A stretch of 64,000 bases of DNA from Straminergon stramineum (GCA_963920665.1 OY987267.1:248001-312000); one strand, 5' to 3'. Positions 31,642 to 44,060 are shown, counted from the first letter of the stretch. Notes: generated by a model not told the origin, from the letters alone. Numbers and translations are program-made.

Positions 31642-34600
31642 ATGGCTTGCATTCGAGTGGATGGTCATGAGGTACCTCTTATGTTTCCCGTAGAAGATGG
31701 AGGACGTGCTAGAGTTCATAGTCACCTTCTCCACGTTCGATTTAGATTTCTGGAGTCCTCCATTTACGTTGAAGAAGAAAGGATGTCGGAGTTAGGCAGA
31801 GTGAAAGAATGTGTCCCTGTTGTTAAATCCGTAGAAGATGAAGGACATTGCTGGTACCTTTCCCCTGGGAACTATAGGGCATATGGACTTCCTCTCTCCA
31901 TGCTGGGTTCTTCCATTGAGATTTTGAGTCGCCAGTCAGAAAATTCAACAGTAAATATGCCATATACAGGACACATTTCACCTCGTGGAAGTCCTCAAAT
32001 TGCTCCTGTTCTTCTAAAGCCTATATTACTTCAGACTGTGAAGATAGAGAAATTAGATCCAATTATAGAACTTTCTAGTGAATCAGAAGGAGAGTCTTCT
32101 GAATTGACACTAAGAAATCCGGGATGTTCTATCCTAACACCAAGTACTGGAGGGGCTCTATTGAACTCTATATCTAAGAATCCATCAAATAGTCAATTGC
32201 AATCCTCATTGTCTCGTCCTCTGTTGCATCCGTATCCAATCAGCAAAGTAAGCATAATGGATTGTTTGAAGAGCCTAGCCAACATGCATCGGTCTCGAAA
32301 CAAATTATCCATAATGGATTTGAGCGTCATGAAGCACCACCGCGTTGCTTTTCTTCCAGCAGTATTTGATGGAGATATCATTTTCGAAATACCGCCATGC
32401 CGCTCCACTTCATCTTCGTCGGCAGCGCGGAGCTTGGAAGGAATGGACAAGCGCTATGATGGGCACCCGTGGTGTCAGCTCATCACCACAAACATCAACA
32501 ACACCGACAACCTGAAGTTTCGTAAGTCCTACTGTGCTGGCCATCTCTCTTGTATGAACCCAAACTGTGATTATTTGAATAGAACTTCCAAGCAGAACAA
32601 AACAGAGTGGAGTGGCTTCACATCCATTCCTTTTGTAGTTGGAGATGGGCCTCCCAAAGACAGTACCCTAGTTTGCAAAGTGTGTAGAAAACCACCTTCA
32701 TGTCTTAGCCCCTGCAATGCTAGGATATACTATGCTTTCAATGATAACCCTGAAATGAGTAGGGCTGCTATTCACTTCGGAGAGCACAACCACCTGGTTG
32801 CGAAAGGCATGTATAGAGATTCTGCAGAGCAAATCTGTGGGCTCATTGAAGAACAGGTGGCAAAAACACCAACGGCCACAAACTTGGCGATAGCTCTATC
32901 TGCTAGTAAAGAGTTCTTAACGAACTATCTATTTCACAACGGAGATGGAGAGAAGGAGTTATTGAAGGGGGAAGAAATGGATGAGGTTATGGACCGCTTC
33001 TAATATCTCAGTAGTCCAAATATACGGAACGTGATCTCCTCTTTCCGCTCAAACAATAGAGGAGGGATCATTGACAATATTATGACCATGAAGAAGGAGT
33101 CAAAATTCGAATTCATACACGATAGTGTCTTCCCCGGCCAAGGGAAGGAAAAGGTTTATGTCTTCAAAATGCTCACAGAAGGACCAGGAAGTGGAGTGGA
33201 CCTTGTAAGGCACATGCAACCAGGAGGTAATCTACAGAACGCGTGGTTGATGTTTGACCACGTGAAGCGTGTGAAGGAGTGGACCACAATGGCCTGCCAT
33301 GTGTACGATGTTGAGTACAAGAAGGTGATGACTATTGCAGTGTGTGATATGCAATCCGAAGATACTGAGGTGCAAGTACAATTTTGGAGGAGCTTAAATA
33401 CTGTCATGGAGCGACAGGGAGTGGCAAATCCAAACTTTAAAGGATTCATGGCAGATAGTGCTATGGCCAATTGGAATGCGGTCCGGATTGTCTATGGTAG
33501 TGGATCTGCCAATGAGGAAATGGAGAATCGTGAAAGGACCTGTTTGCTACATTGGAGTAGTTCTCTTCATAAAAACACCCAAAAGTATATCAAGGAAGTA
33601 CTTCAGCAGCAACATATTTCTCTGTGTAAGCAATATAAAGATTCCAAGAATATGGATGAGGCAGAGACACGTTACCTAGCAATTCGATCATGGTGGTTAT
33701 CATCCGGAGCTGCAAATGAAGAAGCACTTCATCACTTAGACCATTGGCTAGCATTTTGGCATTTTCGATATCAGCAATGGGGAGGCTTCATGGATATGGT
33801 GAGTGAGGTATTTCTTTCTATGCATAAGGGGATTTCGACTAAATCTATGGTGATACATACAATTTGCTTTCTTTTCTAATGATGTAGAATAAAGAAAGAA
33901 CTTCATTTTCTAATTTTAAATTTTCTGAGTTATACTTCCTAGATACCTGGAAGAGGGGGTCTACAGAATAGTGAAAAAAAATATGTCGGGTCCAACATGT
34001 GTCTTTGTGGTGTTTACTAGCCCCCCTCTATTGACTGCCTTTAAGTGACCATAGAAGTTTTCAAAGTCTTCATGTACGATGTCACTACTTCCTTATACCA
34101 ATTCATTGAAAGATCATTATGTTCTTCTATTTCAATGTTGTAAAATATGTGTATTTGAATTTGTCTTTGAATGTACTTCATTGTCTGATAGGGCATGTTC
34201 AATAGAACACAGAAGAGTCCATAGTGACAAATATGTATGAGGTATTGAAAGTGAAGTGCTAACTTTTCCCTGAACTTGTGTTCATTTCTAGAAATTGAAA
34301 TTGGAGGAGATGCTCGACATGCCATCGTGTAATTTATCTGAAACTGTTCATAACAAGTGGCTCCAAATGTCCGGAAAAAGGGGAAACAACTTGTTTGATG
34401 CTACTTGTGACGACAGTATTCGTGCTTGGATGCAAATGACAAATTATCGAGCATACCTTAGAGGTCATGCACGTGGCTCTGGTCCATCGAAGAATGAATT
34501 GAAGTTGAGGGCTGCCACTCGAAGTAGAGATCCAAAGAAAATTGCCGAAGCACTCAATACTTTACCTGGAGTAGAGGGGCTTGGAAATCGAATACCGCAT

Positions 34601-35679
34601 TTAGAAGGAGAAGAGATCTTTGGAAGCACAAAAAGGAAGTTGGATGTACCCATGGGAGATGCTGGGGACTCATATAGACTGGACAAACTCAATTTCTCTC
34701 AACCACGTGTGCGTATGAGGTCCACATCGATTTCTATTGAGATCTTGGATGCAAAAGGTAATGAGCCTGCCACAAATATTTCTCCATATGTCACTATTGC
34801 ATGTGAAAGTGATTGTGATACATCAAAGTGGCACATTGCAAGGATCAACCACAAATCGAATGCAAAATGTCACGCTCAACAACAGGGGTCAAATATCAAG
34901 TGCTCTGCTAGAATTGCAAGGGGAAGGAACGGTAACCCTGCTCCAACCTATCGAGGTAGAAAACTAGATTATGGTACTAAGCGAGAAGTGGTGGTTGACT
35001 TTTGGTTCTGCTGGGATGATATTGAACGTTGTGTGAAAGGTTCGAAACGGAAGTGGATAATTGACTGGCCAAAGGTGCCTGAAGTTTGGCCTGTTTTATC
35101 AAGGACACACCTCAATCGGGAAGAAACTCTCCTCTTGCAACATGCAGGATTTCAACTCCAACAGCGCCCTACATTGTTGCCACGTCGACTTTTCAACATG
35201 TCAAACATTTTCAAGACTGCCTTGTTTGACCACCCACCACCAAAGAATGCAGATGCATATCCAACAGTTAGGAATAGCCGAACTATTCGTAGGATTGCAA
35301 ATGCACCAACTATAGAGCAGCGGAACAAATGGGAGAGTGCAGGAAACATTAGAGGCAAATTCTGGGAGTGACCTTACTACCCCAACTGGGCTTAGGTGCA
35401 ATAGTCTCGTTAGAGATAGGGGCAGACCATAACAAAAATGTCTACTGAATTACAATTGGCATGTTTCCCACGTGCACTTGCCCTGACTTTACAAATATGG
35501 TTGTTTCTGCTATTGGAGGTCGACAACAATACGTAAATTGCAAGCACTTGCACTATTTGTATAGGTACTTCTGCAAGATGGATGTCAACAAAGACAAATT
35601 CATTCATGCACCTAGTTATAGCTTCAATGAGTTGAAACTCCTTCTAGTTCGAGCTGGAATTATTACAATTCCTGAATAG
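31642..35679 (+). pseudogene. MULE transposase (GCM/WRKY-like zinc cluster, MULE core, SWIM finger), degenerate
   Basis: Exon 1 (31642-33798) and exon 2 (34292-35679) are separated by a 493-bp intron (GTGAGT donor, TTTCTAG acceptor, phase 0). Without lesions the product would be about 1180 residues. A GCM/WRKY-like zinc cluster (about 270-385) shows YDGHPWCQL, CAGHLSCMNPNC, CKVC and HFGEHNH. The MULE core (about 500-720) shows WLMFDHVKRVKEWTT and FMADSAMANWNAVRI, with acidic residues in DDE-like spacing. Exon 2 ends in a SWIM finger, CTCPDF then CKHLHYL. An acidic PIIELSSESEGESS motif lies near residue 145. Lesions: TAA at 33001-33003 (after MDRF), a 1-nt frameshift at 35353-35369, and TGA at 35446-35448. 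Transposase assignment is firm; this copy should not make full-length protein. Confidence 0.88.
32449..32790 (+). other. GCM/WRKY-like zinc-binding DNA-recognition domain
   Basis: Paired cysteines (CAGHLSC, then C at PNCDY; CKVC; CLSPC) are followed by HFGEHNHL. This is the C2H2-type arrangement shared by WRKY, FLYWCH, FAR1 and GCM domains that are often fused to MULE transposases. It probably recognises the terminal inverted repeats. The domain is uninterrupted in this copy. Confidence 0.75.
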
Positions 35680-36770
35680 GCATGCATTCTTTTTCAAGCA
35701 CACTTCATTTGTATTGTATTCATTTACATATGTTATGATTGATATGATTTAGCACACTTGGAATTGAAAAAGTCTACGCATTTCCTAAGTATTAGAATAT
35801 GCGGCATTCATGAAGTGTTTTGAAGCATATTCCCATGAATGATCAGAAATTGTAATCATAATTTACTATTGCACACATGAGTATGAAATTCTATTTAATT
35901 CCATTCATTCTACATTTGTACTACCTACTTCATTTTTTTCTAAATTCCTTTGTCTCACTTGTCTTTCTTATTCTTTTCAATCTTTTCTTTTTTGGGATTA
36001 TCCTTCACATTTTTTTTCATCTTCTTTTCCTTTTCCTTAACCTTTTTTTTAATATCCCTTTCACTTTTATAATGAAAGTCTTTCATTTCCTTTCCATTTC
36101 CTCTTCCATTCTTTTTTAATGAACTTCCATTTATTCGTCCTTTTTCTTTTCATTTACTACCCGTTTATGTCCTCACTTCCCATTTTTTACTTACTCTCAT
36201 TTTCTATTTTTTGGCTTCCAATTTTTTGGGCACTCTTTTTATTCATTTAAGTATTCTAATTCATGGCTTGTTATTGTCATTTCTTTCTAGGACATGTTCT
36301 ATCTTTTATAACTCACTTATTTCTATAATTTTCTACAAATTTGTGCCACATGTTTACATGTGGCATCAAATTAGATGCTCCCTAAGATTAATTCTTACAA
36401 TTTAAAATTATCCACTGCAACACTCTTACAAATGAGAGTGAGCTTTTTACCACAAGGATTTATCCTAACTCTGTCACCCTAAGCCGTCAATTGCCAACTT
36501 ATACTTCATGTGCCCTCTTGTACTAGCGCATGTTGAAAATTCTTATACATATGCGGTACTTAGAAGATATGGTTCTTTGCATGAACTAAAGCTAGGTAGG
36601 AAATTATAATTCACTATTTCCAAAGTGACATGAGTTTACTAGACATTAAGCGGTTGGCATATTCTCTACTATAGTTAATAAATAAATTCTTTGAACTATG
36701 CACAAAATTCCGAAAGTCTGAATGCATGGCTATAGAAAATCCTAAACCAGAAAGTATAAAATTTTATCAC
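35680..36770. other. MULE interior right of the transposase
   Basis: A T-rich tract at 35900-36260 (repeated CATTTTTT, TTCTTTTC and TTTCATTT words) mirrors in composition the T-rich array at the left end, but clear units cannot be defined. No gene is seen. Confidence 0.5.
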
Positions 36771-36975
36771 AGACCACGGTCATAGGGTACACGGTCATAG
36801 GTCACTGAATTTACTATAAATAGTAAGGTTTCCTTCATTTTTTCTAACAAAAATGCAAACAAAAAATTTTGGACCAAAAAATTCCACAAAATAGGGTTTG
36901 GGGGCTCACTGCTCACAAGGTCCACGCTCGCAGCTCGCAAGCTCACCGCTCCAAGCTCGCACGCTAGCATCGTTG
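36771..36975. repeat. MULE right terminal inverted repeat
   Basis: Reading inward from 36975: CAACGATGCTAGCGTGCGAG, then GAGC-rich text, a spacer, and two ATGACCGTG copies (as CACGGTCAT on the plus strand near 36775 and 36791). It is longer than the left repeat because of an extra A/T-rich spacer of about 90 bp. Confidence 0.8.
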
Positions 36976-37020
36976 GTATATGTATGTATGTACGTATGTA
37001 TATCTATGTATGTATATGTC
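36976..37020. repeat. TATG microsatellite containing the right target duplication
   Basis: The 11-mer GTATATGTATG (36976-36986) runs into TATG/TACG/TATC repeats. The MULE appears to have inserted into, or beside, this simple repeat. Confidence 0.75.
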
Positions 37021-38808
37021 AATTTTTGAAATTCAAAAATTGATATTATCAAAATATGTTTTGGAACATATTAAAAAAAAAATCTACTATTCCTTTCACT
37101 TGGACCCTATCCAAAATTTATGTCCATTCCCCCTTTATATAAGATAACAAGACTATGTTTCCTAAATAAAATTTTGAATACTTCTCACATTGAAATTTTG
37201 AAAATACTAAAATGCAACAAGAATATCAACTTGTTATTCTACAAGTCCCTATTTTACAAAATATTGAGATTTGTTTCACCCTATTAAGAATTTGCCAATG
37301 AAAATTTGAAGAAGACACATTTTGTGATTTATCCATGTACTTCAAGACAAATGTAAACGCAATTTTATAAATAATCTAAAACATTAGCCTTCAACTTCAT
37401 GAACGACTAGTATTGTGTTATATTTGAAGTTCATTGAGCATTATGATCTTGTAATTTGTGAATTGTTTACTAAAAAATTTTAGAAGGTCTCATTTAAACA
37501 ATTCATCTAAATTTTCTACTACATGATTCAATAATTTAAAGGAAAAAACATAGAGATTTTGGCCTTGTATTGAAAAAGTGTATTTTTGAAAAGTTTGATT
37601 TTGAAATATCCAAAAGATTTTAGGATTTAACACCGTAAAAACCATATACTAGTCAAACATCATCATTTCCAAGTTTACTTTTGGATTTTTAACTTACATA
37701 AAAGATTTGGGTATAAAGATTTTATTACATGAGAATGAAAGTTATCTATTAATAAAAATATTTCAATTATATTTTCAATAGAAATTTTTATAAATTGATA
37801 AATATAACAAAAAAATTTCTATTAGTTTAAATCTACTTAGTTTCTAATGTACACATAGCAAACTAGTAATGGATAATAGTTTGAAAGTTTCTCAACTATA
37901 TTAATGGTATTTATATTAAAGAGGGTTCAAGTGAATTGAAATTTGAAAATTTGGTCAACATAGCAACATCAAATTTTTATTTTTATTTTTTATTATTGTC
38001 TTTACAATGTCTCTTTTAATTTGTTGGCTCCAATAGATTCTTTTAAATTAAAAAAATTGATATCTCCTCTTTGCATCACAATCATCAATGGTTATCCACA
38101 ACAACGCAATGCCCTAGTTATTTCATTTTATAAACCTTCAATACCCTTATCTAGTATCTTCAAGTCAAATTACCATTATTAAGCTAAGTTTAGCCAATTG
38201 AAACAAAGTTTTGATGTACGGACTAACAAAGTTTTCATATTTTTCATACTTGAAAAATAAATTTTATTATTATATATGGTGATTTTTCAAAACTTCCAAG
38301 GCACAAGTAAAAACAAAACTTGTTAAAATAGATGTTTGTTTCTAAGTGAAATTTTTAGAATGGTTATTTTCAAAGCTACAATGGAGTTTGACCAAGGCAC
38401 ATCTAGCTTTTAGAAATTAGAATTTGCTAGGGGTAAAACCAATCTGGAAATGTAAAAATTAGATTTGTGTATAATTTTTTAATCCTAACTTCTATTTCAA
38501 AATTCTTAAATTTGAACTTCCTCTAAAACTTTTGCTTTGAGATTCTTTTACTTTGAACTCTTTATTAACAATACACATTAAATTTTATGCTAAATTAGTT
38601 TATTGCAAGCCTTCTTCTCAAGCTTTTACATTTAACTTTTGCTTTTATTTGACCAAATTTGTCAAGCTATATAATGTTCCTCGACTTCTTAATTTTTTTA
38701 TAATCTTGGATATATTTTTGCCCAACTGAATATAAAAAATATAATCAAGTTTGAATTTGTTTCACAATTTCTATTTTTAAATATATACAATTCCATCTTC
38801 AGAGACAT
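37021..38808. other. AT-rich intergenic, upstream of the PMEI-type gene
   Basis: No gene is seen. TATA-like AAATATATACA near 38778 lies about 30 bp upstream of the PMEI start codon and could mark its promoter if the 5' leader is very short. Confidence 0.4.
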
Positions 38809-39570
38809 TTGTATTTAGCAGTGATTCTAATAATGGCACCAATTAGGTCTAATGATTTGGAATTGGGTCAAGGTTCCAATTTTAATCATGCAAGGGTTGA
38901 ACAGACTTCTAACTCACAAGGAAAATTGAAAGATTTATTTATTTGGATATTAATAGTACTTGGAATCTTATTGGCTTTAGGAGGTTTGGTGCTAATTATT
39001 TTTATAATTATATTTATTCCAAGCATGGAAAGGACGATTCATGAAGATACAAAACCACCTCCAAAATCTCTCTATGAACTAACTTCAGAGGGGACTACAT
39101 CCATTCAAGATGTATGTAGCATTACTACATATCCAAATGTATGTTCTTTGACTCTTGAAGATTTAAAGGATTTGTCATGGTCGTCCTATATGAAAGGGAC
39201 ATTGGAAACATCTCTTCTTGACATTGAAGATGCACATATGGGGTGGAAATCTAGTCTTGATGCAATGCCAACTAAAAATGGCATTCAATATTCAACCATC
39301 CAACAATGTGTTGAAGATTATAAAAGTGATGAAAGCACTATCAAAGACTCACTTGTCATTGTTCAAGATTCCAAGATAAAACTCCCACCTCCACAATTGA
39401 ATGACTTGAATCAATATATAAGTGTCGCTTCCACATTTCATAGCGATTGTTTGGATGCAGTACAAGATTACGGATTGATAGGTGATGATGACATTCCTTT
39501 TGCATCAAAATTCAATGGTGAACATCTTACAAAACTTCTATCAAATGCACTTGTGTTACTTGGAGAATGA
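38809..39570 (+). CDS. Membrane-anchored PMEI-domain protein
   Basis: An uninterrupted 253-codon frame. Residues 43-70 form one long hydrophobic segment (FIWILIVLGILLALGG...) after a soluble N-terminus, a signal anchor into the secretory pathway. The rest is a pectin methylesterase/invertase inhibitor domain, a four-helix bundle held by four cysteines, seen here at 103, 112, 167 and 214 (DVCSITTYPNVC, QQCVEDY, DCLDAV). Such domains occur as free inhibitors or as the pro-region of type-I pectin methylesterases. Here the frame ends after the inhibitor domain (LLGE, then TGA) and no esterase domain follows within 3 kb, so it is a stand-alone inhibitor or a truncated pro-region. The second Met (38833) is an alternative start. 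AT-rich sequence with AATAAATA-like words follows the stop. Confidence 0.85.
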   Translation: MYLAVILIMAPIRSNDLELGQGSNFNHARVEQTSNSQGKLKDLFIWILIVLGILLALGGLVLIIFIIIFIPSMERTIHEDTKPPPKSLYELTSEGTTSIQDVCSITTYPNVCSLTLEDLKDLSWSSYMKGTLETSLLDIEDAHMGWKSSLDAMPTKNGIQYSTIQQCVEDYKSDESTIKDSLVIVQDSKIKLPPPQLNDLNQYISVASTFHSDCLDAVQDYGLIGDDDIPFASKFNGEHLTKLLSNALVLLGE

Positions 39571-42520
39571 AAAACATCCATACAAGTGAACAAGGCGTGT
39601 GAAATTTGATATTTTTTAAACTAATAGATAAATACAATATTTTTATATTATCATTTATTTTAATAACATGCTTCTATATTATTGTATAATATTGATGATT
39701 ATTAGGAAAATTATTATTTACTATAAGGATCAATGAATGCTTTGGACAACTAAAAATGTTTCTAATCAATTCTTTGGAATATAATAAGAATTTTTTTGCA
39801 TTAGCTTTGTATTACCAAAATTTTGCATTTTTTTAGAAGGTTTATAGTTTGTTGGTTTTAAACACTAAAGGCCCATGCAACCACTATATGTTTGCAGTTT
39901 GGCTATCTTCTATGATTACAAAATCATGTGCTTTGGTTCCCCCCTCCCCTCAAGGAAAAATGGGGACCGTTGATAGAAGGATCAACCTATCGCCCCTATC
40001 CTTTATTTTAGTTTTTTGGAGAAATAAATTGCAATAGGCAAACATTTTTTATTGACCCGGCCCTAGATTGAAAGAACACAAGCTGTCAATTGGTTCTGGG
40101 TCTAAAAGTATCTCAGCCTTAGAAATTGCTTAGGGTTTATCAGAAATACGAAGATGGGTACAAATATAGATATGGTGTAGAAATACAGATACAATTACAG
40201 ATTTCTACTCAAATATCCCATATCAAATGCACAAGGAACTAAGCTCCAAAAATACAAGTATGCTAGGAGGGATGAGGGGTATTTGAAAATTACATTGAAA
40301 ATTGATTTTAATTTTAAAATTTAAGTGGTAGGAGTTTAATTGAAACTTGGTGTGTCTCTCACTATCAACTCAAAAGATAGAGCATCACTTTAGGTAGGGT
40401 TTTGGGGCAATTTTTTTTTCAAATTTTTTTTCAATGAAAATTAATAAGATAGGGGTTATGGATTTTCTTACAATTTTCACATACAAAACTAAGATTTCTA
40501 TAGTTGAAAAAAACTATAAGAATGTTTTTTTAATTGACTAATAATTGCCAAGTGTTATAAAATTTACTACATGATTGAATTTATACTCTTTTCACATAAA
40601 CATTGGAACTACTTTACCAATGATTAAAAACTTCAAATGCTAAAGAAAAAAATTGCATTTTGATGAATTTTTTAAGATTAAATTTTGAAAATTTATTTGA
40701 AACAAATCTATTAATAGTTTTGAATCTTTGACTATATGGATGTTTTATTCTTTTCATGCTTAATTTTGTTTCTTTTAATGCAAACTTCAAACAAGTTATG
40801 GAATTTTTGTTTTACAACATGTTAGTATTTTGTTCAAACCCCTTGGACCTTTGGAAGTGAAAATCTGTTGTTTAGAAGAAGAACTTTGGTCTTATGACCA
40901 CCTTAAATGAAGAGTCTACGGGAGATAGTTCTTTTGTCCAAGGCATGAAGGCTTAGATATTTGTTTTTTACATACTTGAGAGCTAAATAATTAGACTATA
41001 TGAACATCTTCAAGTATTGAGATTTTGTTTTAGGAAATTGAGCTCTATTAGAGTTGAGCATGAAGCCTTCTAAATACAACTAAGGTACGCTCCTCCAAAC
41101 TTGCATCATGCTTTGGAGCACCACTTCATGAGATGCACATATTGTGCACATCTCCAAAATCAACATGTACCTATTTTTCTAGATACAGTTTTAGAACATT
41201 TACTTTAAACACTTTCACCCATCATAACTTTTGCATACAATATCCAAATGATGTGTTCTTTGTTGCATTGAAATCTCCTATCCCTTAACCCCTAAAGTTC
41301 CTTGACTATGTTATTACCGAAACCCCTCAAAAACTGCCATTTCTAATACAAGTACCAAATTTTTGAAAAATATCATTTTTGGACACATGTAACCGTAGGA
41401 TCTTGTAGTACACTAGATTGAGAAGATGTGGAAAAAAATTCAGAAAATTCCACCGTGTTGATTGCAAGATATTAGCATTTGAAGTGACAAAAATCCTTTT
41501 TTGGGCCATGTGAAAAAACAGGCAGCTGCACTTCACAAGGTCACATTTGTATGAAAAAATGTCAAAAATGGTTTTGCTTCTTTAGATTCATTCTTCAATG
41601 CAAGTTGGCTACATGCTTGAAAATTTTCAGATCATTTGGAATTGTGCAACATATAGGAAAAAAATAGTAAGTAGAAAGATGTAGAGAATGATTCAAAATA
41701 CTAAATTGTTAACAATTTATTAATGGAATTGAAAAATCCCAATCCCAATGGTTGTATTGTTGTAATAAACAATCTACATGTTATTTTTGTTATTTTTTTC
41801 AAAAAATATTGAAAATTGAGTTAAATATAGGATTTTCAAAGTTTATTTTAAAGTAGAGAATCCATACTTGCCCGTAAACTAAAATATCTCATAACTTTTG
41901 ACTCATTGATCAAAATGGAATGATTCAAAGCTTTCTAAGTATATATAAATCTAGAAAACCAATTTCAAATTTTTATTTTTGAAAAAAATGATTTTTTCAA
42001 ATCTGCCCAGACTGCCCGAGTTGAGAAACAAACTACATATTAGGCCATAACTTTTTACTCATATTTTCAAATGCCTTGAAATTTAGTGCGCATGAAAGAT
42101 ATTCCTCGTCCTCACCTTCTATTAAAGTTTGGGCCCAAAACATGGAAATCTCTAGTCACAAGTACCTGCCCAAAAAAGTTATGTTGCCAAAAAACACACC
42201 TTGGTCCTTTAGGGGTTAAAATGAGAAAAGATACAAATTTCAATTGTCAAATAATGGAAAATGTCATGGTCTTGGGTGTCCCTACCTTACTCACTCTTCC
42301 ATCTTTATCTTTAATGTGCTCAATTGCAATTGTCTCTTTAATCTACAATATGATTTTTTTTCATTCATTGTGTATCATGCCAACTACAAGCTTAAATTGT
42401 TGTCGGTGCACATACAATACCAATCTAACTTGCAATATTGAATACACCAAACCATGAATATTTTTATCTAAATATTTTTTGTCAAAATTTTCTGTATACA
42501 TGATTATTTTTTATTTCAAA
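39571..42520. other. Intergenic, no gene seen
   Basis: AT-rich. Text such as CATAACTTTTGACTCATTGATC near 41890 and GGCCATAACTTTTTACTCAT near 42043 resembles the retroelement-like sequence at 48280-48720, suggesting old LTR or leader fragments. Open frames here, such as 42086-42457, have no recognisable content. Confidence 0.45.
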
Positions 42521-42684
42521 CACTAGAAGAAATTTGCATTTGCCTCAACAAAATCTACATGATCTGTTTGTTGAGGCCAACATAAAATTTGCATTTTTCT
42601 GCATTTTTCAACAAAGATTTTGTGTTTGCCTCAACAAACACGTCATGTAGATTTTGTTGAGGCAAACACAAATTTCTTCTAGTG
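42521..42684. mobile_element. Miniature CACTA element, 164 bp
   Basis: It begins CACTAGAAGAAATTTGCATT and ends AAATTTCTTCTAGTG. The triplet AAA flanks both sides (42518-42520 and 42685-42687), the expected 3-bp duplication. The arms are near-perfect: TGCCTCAACAAAATCTACAT on the left faces its complement on the right, so the whole element folds into one hairpin. Confidence 0.9.
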
Positions 42685-43414
42685 AAAATAATTATGTAAG
42701 AAATACAAATTTTGTACAAGTATTTATATTTTTAGCATCAACCAAATTTGATTTTTTAATTTGATTTATATATTTGGTATAAAATGTCAGTCCTAATAGC
42801 GAAGTATAATACTAAGGTAACTTAGAGGTATCTAATTGCAAGAGCAAATATTGATAATTTTAAATGCATTATCCTCAAATGAGTACATATTGACTTCAAT
42901 CTCTAAAAGCCCAAGGGGGTTTTCTTTCTAAATTCACCTCTAAATTGTCCTTTCTTAGGATCAACAAAAAAATGTTTCATAGATTGAATCATTTTTTCAA
43001 TAATTTGATTATAGTATCTTTTTTGTAATGTCAAATTAGTAAACCCTCCAATTTTCAAAGAATTTGAAATTACAAGTTTTGAAATATTTGCATTCAAAGT
43101 TCATTTTTTGAAAAAAGAATAGTTTTATTATTGGGCAAAATAACTTTGGGAGGGCATATCTCAAAATTTCACAAATAAAAGGTCTATCTATTTTGGTCAT
43201 ATGCAATAGTAAATAGTTGAGAGAAACACTAAGTAAACAAGAATTCCACCTAACCAAATCCATCAACAATTTTCTCCAATGAATCAAACCTTGCCCACTT
43301 ACACTACCCATGGTCATACACCTTTTAGTGGCACCCACCTCTTTAAGCTCACCCAAAGTGCTTTGTAATACGTAATTCTTAATGGCACCAAGGGTCACAA
43401 TCTTCCAATAGTGC

Positions 43415-44060
43415 ATATGTCATGCACCCACAATGTTAGGTTCCACCTCTAGTCATGTGATCCCCATTTCCCATAATTCCCATTATGTCACTTCCTCACA
43501 ATATTGAGCATGTTAATTGATGACATGGAATGGAACTTCCACTGATGTCCAAATATTGTACGATGGCACTACTTCTCATTGGAGCTAACTATACTTGATA
43601 GGTTCCTAACTCCCTACTAGGTCCAACCAACCTCATTTGAAAACTTGCTTTAGAACTCATTGATCACGACTCATATCATTGCTTGATGTAGAGCAAAATA
43701 CCAACCAACCAACATCAATGAGTACACAAGCACTCTATGGTAGCACAAAAGAGGTGGTGAGGCCCCAACACCAACCTCACCTCATGTGGCCAATATGGCT
43801 CATATAACATTTTGGCACCATTCGGGAAGGAGGAGGAAGTCAGACCATTTCTCTTCATAGTACTCTATGTAAAATTCGACAATTCTCCCCTTCTAAGGAA
43901 CTCCATGACATCCAAGACACACCTCCATCTTGGAAGACCACCTAATTCTATGCTTTAGTCCTGAAATTGGGCCCTAAGGCAAAGGCCCTCCGATTATCCT
44001 ATCTTGATAATTTTTGGCTCCAGACTCCAAATTCCGCATGCAAGACTATTTTTGTAATCT
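43415..44060. mobile_element. Retroelement-like relic, copy 1
   Basis: Shares ordered text with 47560-48190: CACTTGGTGACATGG-like, GTGGCACTACT, TAGTACTCT, TTGGAAGACCACC and CATGCAAG, in the same orientation. The pair look like diverged LTRs or leaders of one retroelement family. No gag or pol reading frame survives between them. Confidence 0.5.

Larger units (their letters stand above)
16955..36975. mobile_element. 20-kb Mutator-like element carrying transposase and ParB-methylase genes
   Basis: The left end CAGGGTTGCTAGCG and the inverted right end CAACGATGCTAGCG continue as related GTGCGAGC/TGTGAGC-rich inverted repeats. Further in, both ends carry two copies of ATGACCGTG spaced about 20 bp apart. 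The 11-mer GTATATGTATG flanks the element at 16944-16954 and 36976-36986. The right flank is a TATG microsatellite, so a few of those bases could match by chance, but the position exactly outside both termini supports a target duplication. Inside are a MULE transposase gene (plus strand) and a divergent ParB-methylase-like gene (minus strand), with tandem arrays at the left end and in the methylase first intron. Its size is far above the usual few kb of MULEs. Confidence 0.88.

Noticed and set aside
33001..33003. Treating the in-frame TAA in the transposase as intronic
   Set aside because: The nearest GT-AG pair around it is only about 26 nt, and the same reading frame stays protein-like on both sides, so a nonsense mutation is the simpler reading.
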